From Thiothrix subterranea (GTDB lineage Bacteria > Pseudomonadota > Gammaproteobacteria > Thiotrichales > Thiotrichaceae): 64,000 nucleotides of DNA. A model generated the notes under the pieces. It worked only from the letters and a program-made list of their open reading frames with translations, was not told the origin of the DNA and ran no database searches. A program made the position numbers and the translations under genes. The stretch spans positions 2,780,001 to 2,844,000 of the forward strand of contig NZ_CP133217.1 of NCBI RefSeq assembly GCF_030930995.1. Direction: 5' to 3'. Positions 12,170 to 21,456 of this stretch are shown in pieces. Position 1 is the first letter of the stretch. The number at the start of each line of letters is the position of its first letter.

Positions 12170-12181
12170 ACGTAAGTACGT
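12170..12181. promoter_or_regulatory. ACGTA-NN-TACGT motif, copy 2
   Basis: ACGTA-AG-TACGT downstream of the ATPase gene and upstream of the recombinase. Its surroundings also hold a 13-bp sequence (12163-12175) that is the exact reverse complement of 10689-10701. Confidence 0.45.
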
Positions 12182-12212
12182 TTATTTATTTTAAATAATG
12201 TAACTAGATTCT

Positions 12213-12246
12213 TTAACTTCCGATAACTATTATTCTCGGAAGTTAA
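12213..12246. promoter_or_regulatory. 34-bp lox-like palindrome upstream of recombinase
   Basis: Two 14-bp arms with one mismatch (outer 11 bp perfect: TTAACTTCCGA against TCGGAAGTTAA) surround the 6-bp core CTATTA. The arm-core-arm layout is that of tyrosine recombinase crossover sites (dif, lox, FRT). It ends 15 bp before the recombinase ATG. An operator or an RNA hairpin controlling the recombinase are alternatives. Confidence 0.5.
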
Positions 12247-12261
12247 TTGAAAAGGTGATTA

Positions 12262-13206
12262 ATGGACAATTTTCAGGCAATAGGTTTAACTTCGAGTGCA
12301 CTTAGTGAAAACGTTCAACGTTTTGTGGTTGAAGCAACAAGCGCATCGACACGACGCGCTTATCGTGCTGATGTCAAGATATTCGTAACGTGGTGTGAAG
12401 AAAGCGGATTAGTAGCGATTCCTGCTACTGCAATAACGATAGCTGACTTTTTAGCAAGTCAAGCGCAAACAGGCATTTCACCATCGACGTTGAACCGTCG
12501 TATTGGAGCGATTCGTTATGCACATGAAGCAGCAGGGTACGAAACGCCAACGACGAATAAATTGGTTAGCGTTACTTTAAAAGGTATTCGTCGCGCTAAC
12601 AGAGTGCGAACACGCAAGAAAGCAGCGGCTACCGTTGATAAACTTTACCAAATGATAGCGCACTGTAATACACAAACCTTACAGGGTAAGCGTGACAAGT
12701 TAATTTTGATTTTAGGGTTTGCGGGTGCATTTCGTCGTTCTGAATTGGTAGCGCTAACGGTTGCTGATATTGAAGAAGCACCGGATGGTTTGAAAATTTT
12801 GATACAAAAATCAAAAACAGACCAAGAGGGTGAAGGACATACCATTGCCATTTTAAATGGACGGTTGAATGTTGTTGGTGTCCTCAAAGATTATTTAAAA
12901 GCAGCAAATCTTACTGAAGGTGCTATTTTTAGACCAATTACTAAATACGGTAAAATTCGCAAACAAACGTTAACTGACCGTTCTGTAGCTGATATTGTAA
13001 AACGTTATGCAAAAGCAGCAGGCTTGAATGCAGAGGAGTTTAGTGGACACAGCTTACGGTCAGGATTCATCACCACCGCTGCTGAAGCTGGTGCTAATTT
13101 GTTTAAGATAATGGATATATCTCGGCACAAATCTGTACAGACTGTACAAGGTTATGTAAGAAACGCTGAACTTTTTAAAAATCACGCTGGCAATAGTTTT
13201 TTATGA
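12262..13206 (+). CDS. Tyrosine recombinase (site-specific integrase)
   Basis: A 314-residue DNA strand-exchange enzyme. Residues 15-100 form the SAM-like core-binding domain ([19 protein letters not shown]); the catalytic domain follows. All catalytic residues are visible: Arg at FRRSEL (158/159), Lys in QKSKTD (185), H-x-x-R in GHSLRSG (263/266), His in ISRHKS (289) and the nucleophile Tyr in GYVRN (298). It looks intact. AGGTG precedes the ATG. The lox-like palindrome lies directly upstream and a hairpin terminator directly downstream, so it is its own transcription unit or follows the ATPase gene. Confidence 0.93.
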   Translation: MDNFQAIGLTSSALSENVQRFVVEATSASTRRAYRADVKIFVTWCEESGLVAIPATAITIADFLASQAQTGISPSTLNRRIGAIRYAHEAAGYETPTTNKLVSVTLKGIRRANRVRTRKKAAATVDKLYQMIAHCNTQTLQGKRDKLILILGFAGAFRRSELVALTVADIEEAPDGLKILIQKSKTDQEGEGHTIAILNGRLNVVGVLKDYLKAANLTEGAIFRPITKYGKIRKQTLTDRSVADIVKRYAKAAGLNAEEFSGHSLRSGFITTAAEAGANLFKIMDISRHKSVQTVQGYVRNAELFKNHAGNSFL

Positions 13207-13209
13207 GAA

Positions 13210-13244
13210 AGTTGCCTCTTTCTTCTCTTGTGAAAGAGGCAACT
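13210..13244. terminator. Hairpin between recombinase and aspS ends
   Basis: A perfect 13-bp stem (AGTTGCCTCTTTC pairs with its complement, 9-base loop) begins 4 bp after the recombinase stop. It lies between convergent genes. The minus-strand side continues with TTTCTCAT, giving weak support for termination of aspS as well. Confidence 0.7.
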
Positions 13245-13273
13245 AAATATAGCACAATCGAATTGTACAATTA

Positions 13274-15043
13274 TTATTTCTGTGGTAATTGTACCCGAAT
13301 ATTCAATTCACGCAATTGCTTAGCATTGACTTCAGCCGGTGCATCTGTCAATGGGCAAGCGGCTGTTTGTGTCTTCGGGAATGCCATGACATCACGAATC
13401 GACTGACTGCCGGTCATGAGCATAATCAAACGATCCAAGCCAAATGCCAAACCACCGTGTGGAGGGCAACCGTATTTCAATGCATTTAATAAGAAACCAA
13501 ACTTCTCTTGCGCTTCTTCATCAGAAATCCCGAGTAACTTAAATACAGACTTTTGCATTTCCATATTATGGATACGGACTGAACCACCACCGACTTCTGT
13601 ACCATTCAATACCATGTCATAAGCGATAGACAATGCTTCTCTTGGATTTGCCAGCAATTCTTCGGGTGAGCCTTTTGGGGCAGTGAACGGGTGGTGCAAA
13701 GCGACCCAACGGTTATCTTTGTCGTCCCATTCAAACATGGGGAAATCGACAACCCACAACGCTGCCCAAGCGCCTTCGACTAAACCGCGATCATGCCCCA
13801 GTTTTACCCGCAATGCGCCCAAAGCATCGTTAACCACACGAGATTTATCAGCACCAAAAAAAATCAAATCGCCGGTTTGTGCGCCAGTCCGTTCCATGAT
13901 GCCGGTAACGGTTTCATCAGGCAGGAACTTGAGAATAGGCGATTGCAAACCGTCACGCCCAGCAGCGGCGTCATTCACTTTGATATACGCCAAGCCTTTT
14001 GCCCCGTAACGCCCGACAAACGTGGTGTAATCGTCAATTTCTTTACGCGATAAATCGCCGCCTTTAGGCAAACGCATGGCAACGACACGGCTGTTAGGAT
14101 CTTTTGCAGGGGCGGAGAAAACTTTGAATTCCACGCTTTCCATCAAGTCACTGACTTCAATGAATTCCAGTGGAATCCGCATATCCGGTTTATCAGAACC
14201 AAAGCGATGCATGGCTTCGGAGTAGGGCATACGTGGCAGGGGATTCGGTAGCTCTACACCCAAGGTTTCCTTGAAGGTTGCCCGCATCATCTCTTCCATC
14301 AAGCCCATGATGGCATTGTCATCCATGAAGGATGTTTCAATATCCAACTGAGTGAATTCAGGCTGACGGTCAGCGCGTAAGTCTTCATCACGGAAACAAC
14401 GCGCAAACTGGTAGTAACGATCCATCCCTGACATCATTAGCAACTGTTTGAATAATTGCGGTGATTGAGGCAGAGCGAAGAATGAACCCGGATGGGTACG
14501 GCTAGGCACAAGGTAATCACGCGCCCCTTCAGGCGTTGCTTTGGTCAACATCGGAGTTTCGATGTCAAGGAAGCCATTATCTTCGAGGAAGCGCCGTAAG
14601 AACCCCGTGACTTTGGCACGAGTCTGCATCCGCTTTTGCATTTCAGGGCGGCGCAGGTCGATATAACGGTAAGTTAGGCGCGTTTCTTCATTAACATTGT
14701 CTTCGTCGAGCTGGAATGGTGGGGTTTCAGCCGCATTTAACACATTCAGCTCAAGACCTAGGATCTCAATTTGCCCACTACGCAAATTGGCATTTTCAGT
14801 GCCAGCCGGACGCTGACGGACTTTGCCAACAACTTGCAACACATATTCATTACGCGCTCTTTCAGCAGTTTGGAAAACATCGGCTCTGTCTGGGTCAAAG
14901 ACAACCTGCACCAAGCCTTCACGGTCACGTAAGTCGATAAAAATAACACCACCGTGATCACGGCGACGGTTGACCCATCCACATAAAGTTACTTGCTGAT
15001 CTAGCAGGGCTTCATCCACCTGCCCACAATAATGGCTACGCAT
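13274..15043 (-). CDS. aspS: Aspartyl-tRNA synthetase
   Basis: Class II synthetase charging tRNA-Asp (possibly also tRNA-Asn in non-discriminating forms). The 589 residues fit the bacterial type. N-terminal OB-fold anticodon domain ([20 protein letters not shown]), catalytic motif 2 [18 protein letters not shown], the bacterial GAD insertion domain, and motif 3 [16 protein letters not shown] near the C-terminus are all visible. fmdB often sits just upstream of aspS in gammaproteobacteria; here two outer-membrane protein genes separate them. Confidence 0.98.
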   Translation of the reverse strand: MRSHYCGQVDEALLDQQVTLCGWVNRRRDHGGVIFIDLRDREGLVQVVFDPDRADVFQTAERARNEYVLQVVGKVRQRPAGTENANLRSGQIEILGLELNVLNAAETPPFQLDEDNVNEETRLTYRYIDLRRPEMQKRMQTRAKVTGFLRRFLEDNGFLDIETPMLTKATPEGARDYLVPSRTHPGSFFALPQSPQLFKQLLMMSGMDRYYQFARCFRDEDLRADRQPEFTQLDIETSFMDDNAIMGLMEEMMRATFKETLGVELPNPLPRMPYSEAMHRFGSDKPDMRIPLEFIEVSDLMESVEFKVFSAPAKDPNSRVVAMRLPKGGDLSRKEIDDYTTFVGRYGAKGLAYIKVNDAAAGRDGLQSPILKFLPDETVTGIMERTGAQTGDLIFFGADKSRVVNDALGALRVKLGHDRGLVEGAWAALWVVDFPMFEWDDKDNRWVALHHPFTAPKGSPEELLANPREALSIAYDMVLNGTEVGGGSVRIHNMEMQKSVFKLLGISDEEAQEKFGFLLNALKYGCPPHGGLAFGLDRLIMLMTGSQSIRDVMAFPKTQTAACPLTDAPAEVNAKQLRELNIRVQLPQK

Positions 15044-15173
15044 TGCTTATTCCTGTTGGTTTCAATCTGCCCCGATTTGTTATTTAAACCGGGAACATTG
15101 CAGTGTAAAGGCGGGAATGTTAAGCCCTGACAGCCTTATACGCAAGCGAGATACAGGAAAGCGGGGTAGGTTG

Positions 15174-15737
15174 TTACAATGTGGAAAGCGTTGTTCCTAC
15201 CGAGTAGACATTCGTTTCTAAATCGCCGCCGACATGTTCATATTCCCCACGCAATTGCCAATGATCATTCAATTTATAGCCCCCACCGACACCTAGCAAT
15301 ATGTCAGTACCATTCATGCCTGCAACAGGAATACCTGATTCATTAGCCTCGACATCCCATGCCATGAAGCCTACTCGACCTGAAAGTGACTTCTTATTAT
15401 CAATGGAGTAAGAACCCACCGTCGATAATGCCAAACCAGAACCATTAACCGTTGATTTCCCGCCAGTTGTGGTACTGTTTCCGTCATTGCTGAACAGATC
15501 GTAGTACCCACCTTCAACCGCAAAGTTATTATTGAATTTGTAGCCAGTTGCTAATTTGTAGCCGCCACTGTCACAAGCTACGCCTTGATAATTGCATTCA
15601 GCATCAGATTTAAGCAGGCTAAAACCCGCATAAAATTGACCGGGTGTTGTTTCAGTAGGCGCAAATATGTCTTCAGCAACAGTAACTGCGGGGGCAATAC
15701 TGAAGCTGATCAGACACATGAAATAAGCAAGTTTCAT
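15174..15737 (-). CDS. Outer membrane beta-barrel protein (paralogue 2)
   Basis: A 187-residue exported protein: a signal peptide (MKLAYFMCLISFSIAPAVTVA), then alternating strands as in small OmpA/OmpW-like barrels, ending in YSVGTTLSTL. Glycine-aromatic pairs (GYKFNNNFAVEGGYYD) mark the strands. It is a diverged copy of the gene just upstream, which ends in YSVGATFSTF. The frame is open up to 15821, but the ATG at 15737 is preferred: it has AAAGGA at 7 bases and starts a good signal peptide. A short Cys pair is present (CNYQGVACD). Ligand or role is not known. Confidence 0.75.
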   Translation of the reverse strand: MKLAYFMCLISFSIAPAVTVAEDIFAPTETTPGQFYAGFSLLKSDAECNYQGVACDSGGYKLATGYKFNNNFAVEGGYYDLFSNDGNSTTTGGKSTVNGSGLALSTVGSYSIDNKKSLSGRVGFMAWDVEANESGIPVAGMNGTDILLGVGGGYKLNDHWQLRGEYEHVGGDLETNVYSVGTTLSTL

Positions 15738-15751
15738 GGGGGTTTCCTTTG

Positions 15752-15782
15752 CAAAAGCCCCTTTCTTGAACGAGAAGGGGCT
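15752..15782 (-). terminator. Hairpin between the two barrel genes
   Basis: On the minus strand AGCCCCTT and AAGGGGCT form a stem followed by TTTT. It lies between the stop of the first barrel gene and the ribosome-binding site of the second, so it may attenuate expression of the second. Confidence 0.6.
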
Positions 15783-15795
15783 GATTATCAATAGA

Positions 15796-16461
15796 TTAAA
15801 ACGTCGAGAAGGTCGCGCCAACAGAATAAAGGTTGTTGTTTAAACCATTGAAATGCTCAAGTTCACCTCGCACCCCCCAATTGTCATCAATTTTATACTC
15901 AGCACCAGCACCCAAAGACAAATCAACGCCGTCAGTTGTCGTTTTTTGAGTAATAGTGGTTGCACTTGGGCCAAAATTTTCAATAGTAGCGGCGCTTTCT
16001 TTTTCCCACATCATTAAACCGGCTTTACCGAACACGCTAACCTCCTCCGTAACTGGCGTACTGGCTACACCGGCTACATTGAAGCCTGTTGCTTGTGAGG
16101 TAAGACTAGCGGGATTGGCAACCTTGTTGAGACCCAGAACAGCAGGTATAGCTCCATCAGCAGCAGCTTCGCCGAAATCAACGTAAGCGCCCTCAACCGC
16201 TAAATTGGGAGCAATTTGATAGCCGCCAAAAACTTTCCAAGCGCTAGGAGTAGGGCATTCAACGTCATTTAGCAGTGCGCCCACTTGATCTTTAAGAGCG
16301 TCGCAGGAACCATCGCTGGATTGACCAATACTCGCACCACCATAAATAGCGCCGGTACTGTCTTCATCAGAAGAGTCGTCACCGAACAAGGAACCGCCAG
16401 CAAACACAGGAGAACTGCAAAAAGCAGCGATAGCCGCTGCCATTAGAATGGATTTATTCAT
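15796..16461 (-). CDS. Outer membrane beta-barrel protein (paralogue 1)
   Basis: A 221-residue exported protein with a clear signal peptide (MNKSILMAAAIAAFCSSPVFA). The mature part begins with an acidic linker (GDDSSDEDSTG) and continues with barrel-like strands (YQIAPNLAVEGAYVDFGE, YKIDDNWGVRGELEHF), ending in an aromatic residue as outer-membrane barrels do. It shares layout and C-terminal sequence with the next gene, indicating tandem duplication. A Cys pair (CDALKDQVGALLNDVEC) matches the one in the paralogue in position. Function unknown. Confidence 0.78.
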   Translation of the reverse strand: MNKSILMAAAIAAFCSSPVFAGGSLFGDDSSDEDSTGAIYGGASIGQSSDGSCDALKDQVGALLNDVECPTPSAWKVFGGYQIAPNLAVEGAYVDFGEAAADGAIPAVLGLNKVANPASLTSQATGFNVAGVASTPVTEEVSVFGKAGLMMWEKESAATIENFGPSATTITQKTTTDGVDLSLGAGAEYKIDDNWGVRGELEHFNGLNNNLYSVGATFSTF

Positions 16462-16575
16462 AATGCTTGTACCTTTTATTGTTGTAATTAAGCAATCACG
16501 AGCATTTTATTCTGGTCGATAGGTAAGAAGCAATGAGCGCTATGGTGTTTCCGATGAGTGGCTTTAAGCGAGATT

Positions 16576-16602
16576 CCCTTCACTCTGTAAGCGAGTGAAG
16601 GG
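16576..16602 (-). terminator. Hairpin after fmdB
   Basis: Perfect 10-bp stem CCCTTCACTC/GAGTGAAGGG with a 7-base loop, 12 bp beyond the fmdB stop on the minus strand. There is no strong T-tract. Confidence 0.55.
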
Positions 16603-16613
16603 GTTAAAACAGC

Positions 16614-16871
16614 CTATTTACAGGCGGGGCAAGCGCCTGTTCCACAAGCCGCTGAGGGTGCATCGTTGCTGGCTAGATTCTTTTTATTACCGCTTTTAAA
16701 GTCCGTCTCATACCAACCACCGCCGCCAAGCCGAAAAGCTGCCGCCGTTACGGTTTTTACGAGCGTGGATGCATGGCAAACAGGGCAGTCGGTCAGCGGC
16801 GTATCTGACATTTTTTGCAGGGCTTCCATTTCGTGACCACAAGCACTGCATTGATAAGCATAAATAGGCAT
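16614..16871 (-). CDS. FmdB family zinc-ribbon protein
   Basis: An 85-residue putative regulatory protein. The start MPIYAYQCSACGHEMEALQKMSD and the second knuckle CPVCH form the CxxC/CxxC zinc ribbon of the FmdB family; a glycine-rich tail ends in a Cys-containing CGTGACPACK. The ATG at 16871 has GGAGT at 7 bases and matches the family start; the longer frame to 16928 is rejected. It is the first gene of a minus-strand run leading to aspS. Confidence 0.85.
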   Translation of the reverse strand: MPIYAYQCSACGHEMEALQKMSDTPLTDCPVCHASTLVKTVTAAAFRLGGGGWYETDFKSGNKKNLASNDAPSAACGTGACPACK

Positions 16872-16984
16872 ATTGAGACTCCAGTCCGTGTATATTAGCA
16901 GGCTATGATAATAGGGGCGTACTTGCATGAATTCAATGAATCAAGCTACATTCTCACGTCATGAGGTCAAAGGAATGAGAAAAC

Positions 16985-17824
16985 ATGCGTAATGTATTGA
17001 TTACCGGGTGTTCTAGCGGCATTGGTTACTGTGTGGCAAAAGGTTTGCGTGAACGGGGTTATCAAGTCTTTGCTTCTGCACGCAAATTGGAAGATGTTGA
17101 GCGCTTGGAAGCAGAGGGATTTAAAACCTTGCAACTGGATCTTGCTAACCCTGAAAGCGTGCAGGATGCGGTATATGAGTTGATGTTGCGTACCAACAGC
17201 GAATTGTACGCTGTGTTTCATAATGGCGCTTACGGGCAAGCAGGAGCTTTGGAAGACTTATCTCGTGGGGCGATGGAACAACAGTTTGCTACCAATGTTT
17301 TCGGTTGGCATCAATTGACGACAATGGTTTTGCCACTGTTACGCCAACGCAATGAAGGCCGAATTATTTACAACAGCTCCTTGTTAGGTTACGTCGCCTT
17401 ACCGTTTCGCGGCGCATACAATGCCAGTAAATACGCGATAGAAGGTATCGCAGATACCTTGCGCTTGGAACTTGCAGATACCGACATTAAAGTGTGTTTG
17501 ATTGAACCCGGCCCGATTGAGAGCCGTTTCAGGGCTAATGCTTTGCAGTCGCTGAAAGCGCATGTCAGTATTGATCAAAGCGTGCATCGTGCCAAATACC
17601 AAGGCGCAATTCGTCGCTTGGAAAAGGAAGGGTCAGCAGCACCATTTACTTTGCCACCGGAAGCGGTGTTGGCGAAAGTGATTCATGCTTTGGAAAGCCC
17701 GAATCCTAAAGCACGTTACCCAGTTACAGTACCGGCGCACCTTTTTTGGGTTTTACGGCGGATACTGCCGACACGTTGGTTAGATAGTATTTTACTACGC
17801 ATTTCTAGCAAGGAAAATCAATAG
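16985..17824 (+). CDS. Short-chain dehydrogenase/reductase
   Basis: A 279-residue SDR enzyme using NAD(P). The cofactor motif is TGCSSGIG at the N-terminus, the structural motif HNGAYGQ replaces NNAG, and the catalytic YNASKYAIEG with an upstream Ser (YNSSLLGY) is intact. The length and C-terminal extension (PARYPVTVPAHLFWVLRRILP type) resemble the YbbO-like group. Substrate unknown. The small unknown gene follows 12 bp later and is probably co-transcribed. Confidence 0.88.
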   Translation: MRNVLITGCSSGIGYCVAKGLRERGYQVFASARKLEDVERLEAEGFKTLQLDLANPESVQDAVYELMLRTNSELYAVFHNGAYGQAGALEDLSRGAMEQQFATNVFGWHQLTTMVLPLLRQRNEGRIIYNSSLLGYVALPFRGAYNASKYAIEGIADTLRLELADTDIKVCLIEPGPIESRFRANALQSLKAHVSIDQSVHRAKYQGAIRRLEKEGSAAPFTLPPEAVLAKVIHALESPNPKARYPVTVPAHLFWVLRRILPTRWLDSILLRISSKENQ

Positions 17825-17836
17825 GTTGCGAATATT

Positions 17837-18256
17837 ATGAATGAAACATTAGAGTATTTGTTTTTCACCCAAGACATTGCCGATCAATTTATTGCGGCGT
17901 TACACCAGCATGATTTGCATTTTGAACGCGAAATCGAGTCAGTGCAGGGTGCTATTGTTTTGAAAATCGCCGAAGGGGTAGACGATGATCTATGGGACAC
18001 GCTGGACGATTTGTATGATGAACTTAGCGAAGCGGATCAAGCTCTGGTAGAGGCAGGTCTTGAACATGAAGACAATAAAAGTACCGCTGGCATTTACTTG
18101 CAACTAGCAGGAGGGCATCAAACGATTGCGCAAGTCGACCCTGATGTCATGAGTCGGATGCTAACGGTCATTACCACTGAAGAAATGAATACCTTTGTGG
18201 ATACGATTGTACGCAGTGTTGAAACACCGGATGATTCACCTATCTGCAAACGGTGA
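17837..18256 (+). CDS. Small acidic conserved-type hypothetical protein
   Basis: No family recognised. 139 residues, strongly acidic (for example GVDDDLWDTLDDLYDELSEADQ), no signal peptide or membrane helix, predicted cytoplasmic. A stretch in the middle (STAGIYLQLAGGHQTIAQVDPDVM) is less charged and may form the fold core. Its closeness to the SDR gene suggests the two are expressed together. A palindromic repeat follows 10 bp after its stop. Confidence 0.6.
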   Translation: MNETLEYLFFTQDIADQFIAALHQHDLHFEREIESVQGAIVLKIAEGVDDDLWDTLDDLYDELSEADQALVEAGLEHEDNKSTAGIYLQLAGGHQTIAQVDPDVMSRMLTVITTEEMNTFVDTIVRSVETPDDSPICKR

Positions 18257-18265
18257 GATAGAATT

Positions 18266-18293
18266 GTAGAGATGCAAGATTTTGCGTCTCTAC
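18266..18293. repeat. 28-bp palindromic repeat, family A, intergenic copy
   Basis: Starts GTAGAGATGCAAG and ends TTTGCGTCTCTAC; nearly perfect palindrome. A perfect version lies inside pabB at 23082-23109. Here it may also serve as a terminator. Confidence 0.75.
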
Positions 18294-18341
18294 GGTATGG
18301 TGTTATGTAAGGCTACCCTCTTACGCTATTTCGCATAATAC

Positions 18342-18366
18342 ATATTATGTCAATTTGACATAATAT
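18342..18366. promoter_or_regulatory. 25-bp perfect palindrome
   Basis: Arms ATATTATGTCAA and TTGACATAATAT around a single T, in the gap between convergent genes. The surroundings also hold a looser outer inverted pair (CTACCC at 18313 and GGGTAG at 18390). It could be a bidirectional terminator or a repressor site; no regulator is adjacent. Confidence 0.45.
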
Positions 18367-18423
18367 AAGTGTTATGTAGGTGTAGGTAAGGGTAGAGAGG
18401 TAAATGGGAATTCTAGCAGGTGT

Positions 18424-18804
18424 CTAATATGCAGGATTCGATGCAGGTTGCTTTAAAAGATCACCCAGCATTTCTTCAATAAACTGTTTCACACGAAAAC
18501 GGTGTTCCCCTGTAAATTGTAAACCAACGCCAGGGCTAGTACCACGTTGCCCAATCCCTGGTGAGATCCACACAACCCGCCCCGGAATCAACAGTTTCTT
18601 GCCATCTTCGACCAAGCGCAGGTGCAGCACTACTTCATCATGCAAGCCGAATTTTTCAGTCGTCGGCACAAATAGTCCGCCATCTTTAATGAATGGCATA
18701 TAACTGGCGTGTAATGCTGATTTTTCGGCAATAGCCATCGACAGGCTGGCGGGATTGCCTTCCCCTCTGGAATGTTTGTGGTGCGCCTGCTGAGTATCGT
18801 CCAT
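18424..18804 (-). CDS. PilZ domain protein
   Basis: A 126-residue protein of the type IV pilus PilZ type (c-di-GMP domain family). The pattern ASYMPFIKDGGLFVPTTEKF, then GRVVWISPGIGQRGTSPGVGLQF, is typical; like many members at this locus it lacks an obvious RxxxR c-di-GMP motif. It is the last gene of the fab-pab-mltG-tmk-holB run, the usual place for pilZ in gammaproteobacteria. Confidence 0.88.
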   Translation of the reverse strand: MDDTQQAHHKHSRGEGNPASLSMAIAEKSALHASYMPFIKDGGLFVPTTEKFGLHDEVVLHLRLVEDGKKLLIPGRVVWISPGIGQRGTSPGVGLQFTGEHRFRVKQFIEEMLGDLLKQPASNPAY

Positions 18805-18836
18805 TTAATCTAAGCTTTTCTCTAAAACAACTAATG

Positions 18837-19787
18837 TTATGCTTGCCATAATATTAGCATGGATTCAACGAACAAACGGGGGTTAAGAGGATGAGTGGAT
18901 AATTTCTTAAGCTCAAGTAACTTATCGTGCATACTGAATAAGCGCTGCTGATTCAATACCGCACACAAGTCGCGCAGCTCAGGACTTATCGGCGTATTTT
19001 TATCGCCAGCCTGTTGTTTTAACAGTATTTTTAACCAAGTGAATTGCCAATCCAACAACTGTACTTTGTCGAATTTTTCCCATTGTGTTGAAATATCAGT
19101 GATATTCCCCTGCCCCTGTAAACATTGGATTAAATGCGCTAACCACTGAGTGCGATGATTTAGCGTATCCGTAGAATCCAAGGCTAATGCAGCCAGTGGC
19201 CTGCCCAAAGCGGTTTCCAATAATGACTCAACCGAATGTTGTAAGCTATGTTGTTGCAACCATGCGAGTGCTTGTTGATGTGTCGGTAGAAATAACCGAA
19301 CGGATTGGCAACGGCTCCGAATTGTCGGCAATAATAACGCCGGATGTTCGGTCAACAACAAAATATGCGTATCAGCCGACGGTTCTTCTAATGATTTCAG
19401 CAAGCTATTGGCTGCATTAATATTCATACGTTCAGCAGGTTGAATAATGACAACCCGACGCAAGCTGTAACTACGGCTCAAGCCCAAAAAGTAGTTAAGT
19501 TCACGAATTTGATCTATCAGAATAGACTGCTTATCGTCTAATAATTTCACCGCCATGAAATCCGGGTGTGCTTGTGAGATCAACACCTGACAACTACGGC
19601 ATTGCCCGCAAGCACTGCCATCATCGGCAGGGTTTAAACACAATAGACTGTTGGCGAACGCCTCAAGAAATGCTTCATTTCCACACCCCTCTTCCCCGCT
19701 AAACAAGAGTGCATGGTGTAGGTGATTATCCGCTTTAGCCTGCTGTAAACGCTGCCATATCGGTAAGTGCCAAGGATACACGCTCAC
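18837..19787 (-). CDS. holB: DNA polymerase III delta' subunit
   Basis: Clamp-loader subunit that helps load the beta clamp on DNA. 316 residues. The N-terminal AAA+ fold has a degenerate P-loop ([12 protein letters not shown]), the zinc-binding module CGQCRSC, the sensor region [21 protein letters not shown] and the SRC motif (RSRCQSVRL). The C-terminal part is helical. Its start overlaps the tmk stop by 4 bp, showing tight coupling. Confidence 0.93.
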   Translation of the reverse strand: MSVYPWHLPIWQRLQQAKADNHLHHALLFSGEEGCGNEAFLEAFANSLLCLNPADDGSACGQCRSCQVLISQAHPDFMAVKLLDDKQSILIDQIRELNYFLGLSRSYSLRRVVIIQPAERMNINAANSLLKSLEEPSADTHILLLTEHPALLLPTIRSRCQSVRLFLPTHQQALAWLQQHSLQHSVESLLETALGRPLAALALDSTDTLNHRTQWLAHLIQCLQGQGNITDISTQWEKFDKVQLLDWQFTWLKILLKQQAGDKNTPISPELRDLCAVLNQQRLFSMHDKLLELKKLSTHPLNPRLFVESMLILWQA

Positions 19788-20419
19788 ACGCTTTTCTCAG
19801 CAATAATACGCGCCAACACTTGCTGCAATTGCTCTTTGACGTTTACACGCGCTTGCGCGGCTTGAATGATAGGGTAACGCGCTGGCATCTGCCCTGCCCT
19901 TTGCAAATAGCCATCACGAATACGCTCAAAAAACACCGCATGTTCTTGTTCAAACCGATCTGCACGACCACGCGCCTGCGCTCTCGCCATGCCGGTCGCC
20001 ACATCAAGATCAAACAAAATCACGTAATCCGGGCGTACATCGCCTTGCACCCATTGTTCTAACGCTGCAATTCGTGATAGAGCAATGCCGCGCCCATAGC
20101 CCTGATAAGCATAAGTTGCATCCGTAAAACGGTCGCAAATCACCCACTCACCCCGCGCTAGAGCAGGCAAAATTTTAGTTTGCAGGTGTTCATTTCGCGC
20201 CGCAAACATTAACAATAATTCAGTATCCGCGTTCATACCCGGTAATTCAGGGGATAACAACACTTCACGAATCGCCTCTGCGACTTCCGTGCCGCCCGGT
20301 TCGCGGGTCACTAATACTGTTTTACCGTGGGAACGCAAATAGTCAGCTATCCATGGCACGTTAGTGCTTTTTCCCGCGCCTTCGCCGCCTTCTAACGTAA
20401 TAAAAACACCGCGATTCAT
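19784..20419 (-). CDS. tmk: Thymidylate kinase
   Basis: Phosphorylates dTMP to dTDP. 211 residues. The P-loop GGEGAGKST, the [12 protein letters not shown] motif, [17 protein letters not shown] (DRY-type motif) and the LID region [14 protein letters not shown] are present. It overlaps both neighbours by 4 bp. Confidence 0.96.
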   Translation of the reverse strand: MNRGVFITLEGGEGAGKSTNVPWIADYLRSHGKTVLVTREPGGTEVAEAIREVLLSPELPGMNADTELLLMFAARNEHLQTKILPALARGEWVICDRFTDATYAYQGYGRGIALSRIAALEQWVQGDVRPDYVILFDLDVATGMARAQARGRADRFEQEHAVFFERIRDGYLQRAGQMPARYPIIQAAQARVNVKEQLQQVLARIIAEKSV

Positions 20420-21456
20420 GGTTGTTGTTCCTTGATTTTATTACGATTAATGATGTATTGACGCACGGCTTGGTTGTGTTCATCCAACGTCTCGGAAAAA
20501 TGCGACGCACCACCCGGCGTGGTCGCCACAAAATACAAAACGTTGGGATTGCCAGCCGGGTGCATCACCGCATCAATCGCCGCCTTGCTCGGTGTAGCAA
20601 TCGGCGTTGGCGTCAAACCAGCACGGGTATAGGTGTTGTAAGGCGTATCAGTTTGCAGATCGGTCTTGCGAATATTGCCATCGTATTTATCGCCCATGCC
20701 GTAAATCACGGTAGGATCGGTTTGCAGCAACATGCCTTTTTCAAGACGGTTTAAAAACACTTTGGCTACTAACGGACGTTCTTCCGGCAAGCCGGTTTCT
20801 TTTTCCACAATAGACGCCAAAATTAGCGCTTCGTAAGGGGTTTTAATATGCGGGTGTTGTTCGCGCCCTTCCCATGCCGTTTGCAAATAGATTTGCATCG
20901 CCTTATAGCTGCGCTGCAAAAAAGCTATATCGCTGGTTTTGCGCGGAAAACTGTAGGTATCGGGATAAAACCACCCTTCTGGTGACATGCCTTCGGGCGC
21001 ACCCAATTGACGCATAACCGCCTGTCTATCCGCATCACCCAGTGTTTGTTCGAGATTAGGATGTTTGCGTATATCTGCCAAAATATCTTTAAAGGTTTTG
21101 CCTTCCAAAATCGCCAATTGGTATTGCAACACCTGACCTGACACAAATTTTTGCAGCACTTCATCGGGTAGCATACCGGGTTCCAGTTGGTATTCCCCTG
21201 CTTTGATTTGCGCCGCTTTGTCGGTGATCCGTGCATGGGCGAAAAACAATAGTTCGTTTTCGATCAGCTTTTTATCTGCTAATTGTTTGGCAACTTGGCG
21301 GATGTTGCTGCCCGGTTTGATTTCAAACAGGGCATTTTCTGGCGTGACTGCCAGCGGCGTTTCTTGAAAGCGTTGGTATTGATACCAAGCCAGAAATCCA
21401 ACGGTAGCAATGGCGGTAATGAATAAAAGGCTGATTAATTTGAATAACAGTTTCAT
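20416..21456 (-). CDS. mltG: Endolytic murein transglycosylase
   Basis: Cleaves nascent glycan strands and sets their length. 346 residues; one N-terminal membrane helix ([22 protein letters not shown]) anchors a periplasmic YceG domain. A LysM-like subdomain leads into the catalytic region, [18 protein letters not shown], whose Glu is the catalytic one. [13 protein letters not shown] and [17 protein letters not shown] are family hallmarks. Part of the minus-strand operon with tmk. Confidence 0.95.
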   Translation of the reverse strand: MKLLFKLISLLFITAIATVGFLAWYQYQRFQETPLAVTPENALFEIKPGSNIRQVAKQLADKKLIENELLFFAHARITDKAAQIKAGEYQLEPGMLPDEVLQKFVSGQVLQYQLAILEGKTFKDILADIRKHPNLEQTLGDADRQAVMRQLGAPEGMSPEGWFYPDTYSFPRKTSDIAFLQRSYKAMQIYLQTAWEGREQHPHIKTPYEALILASIVEKETGLPEERPLVAKVFLNRLEKGMLLQTDPTVIYGMGDKYDGNIRKTDLQTDTPYNTYTRAGLTPTPIATPSKAAIDAVMHPAGNPNVLYFVATTPGGASHFSETLDEHNQAVRQYIINRNKIKEQQP

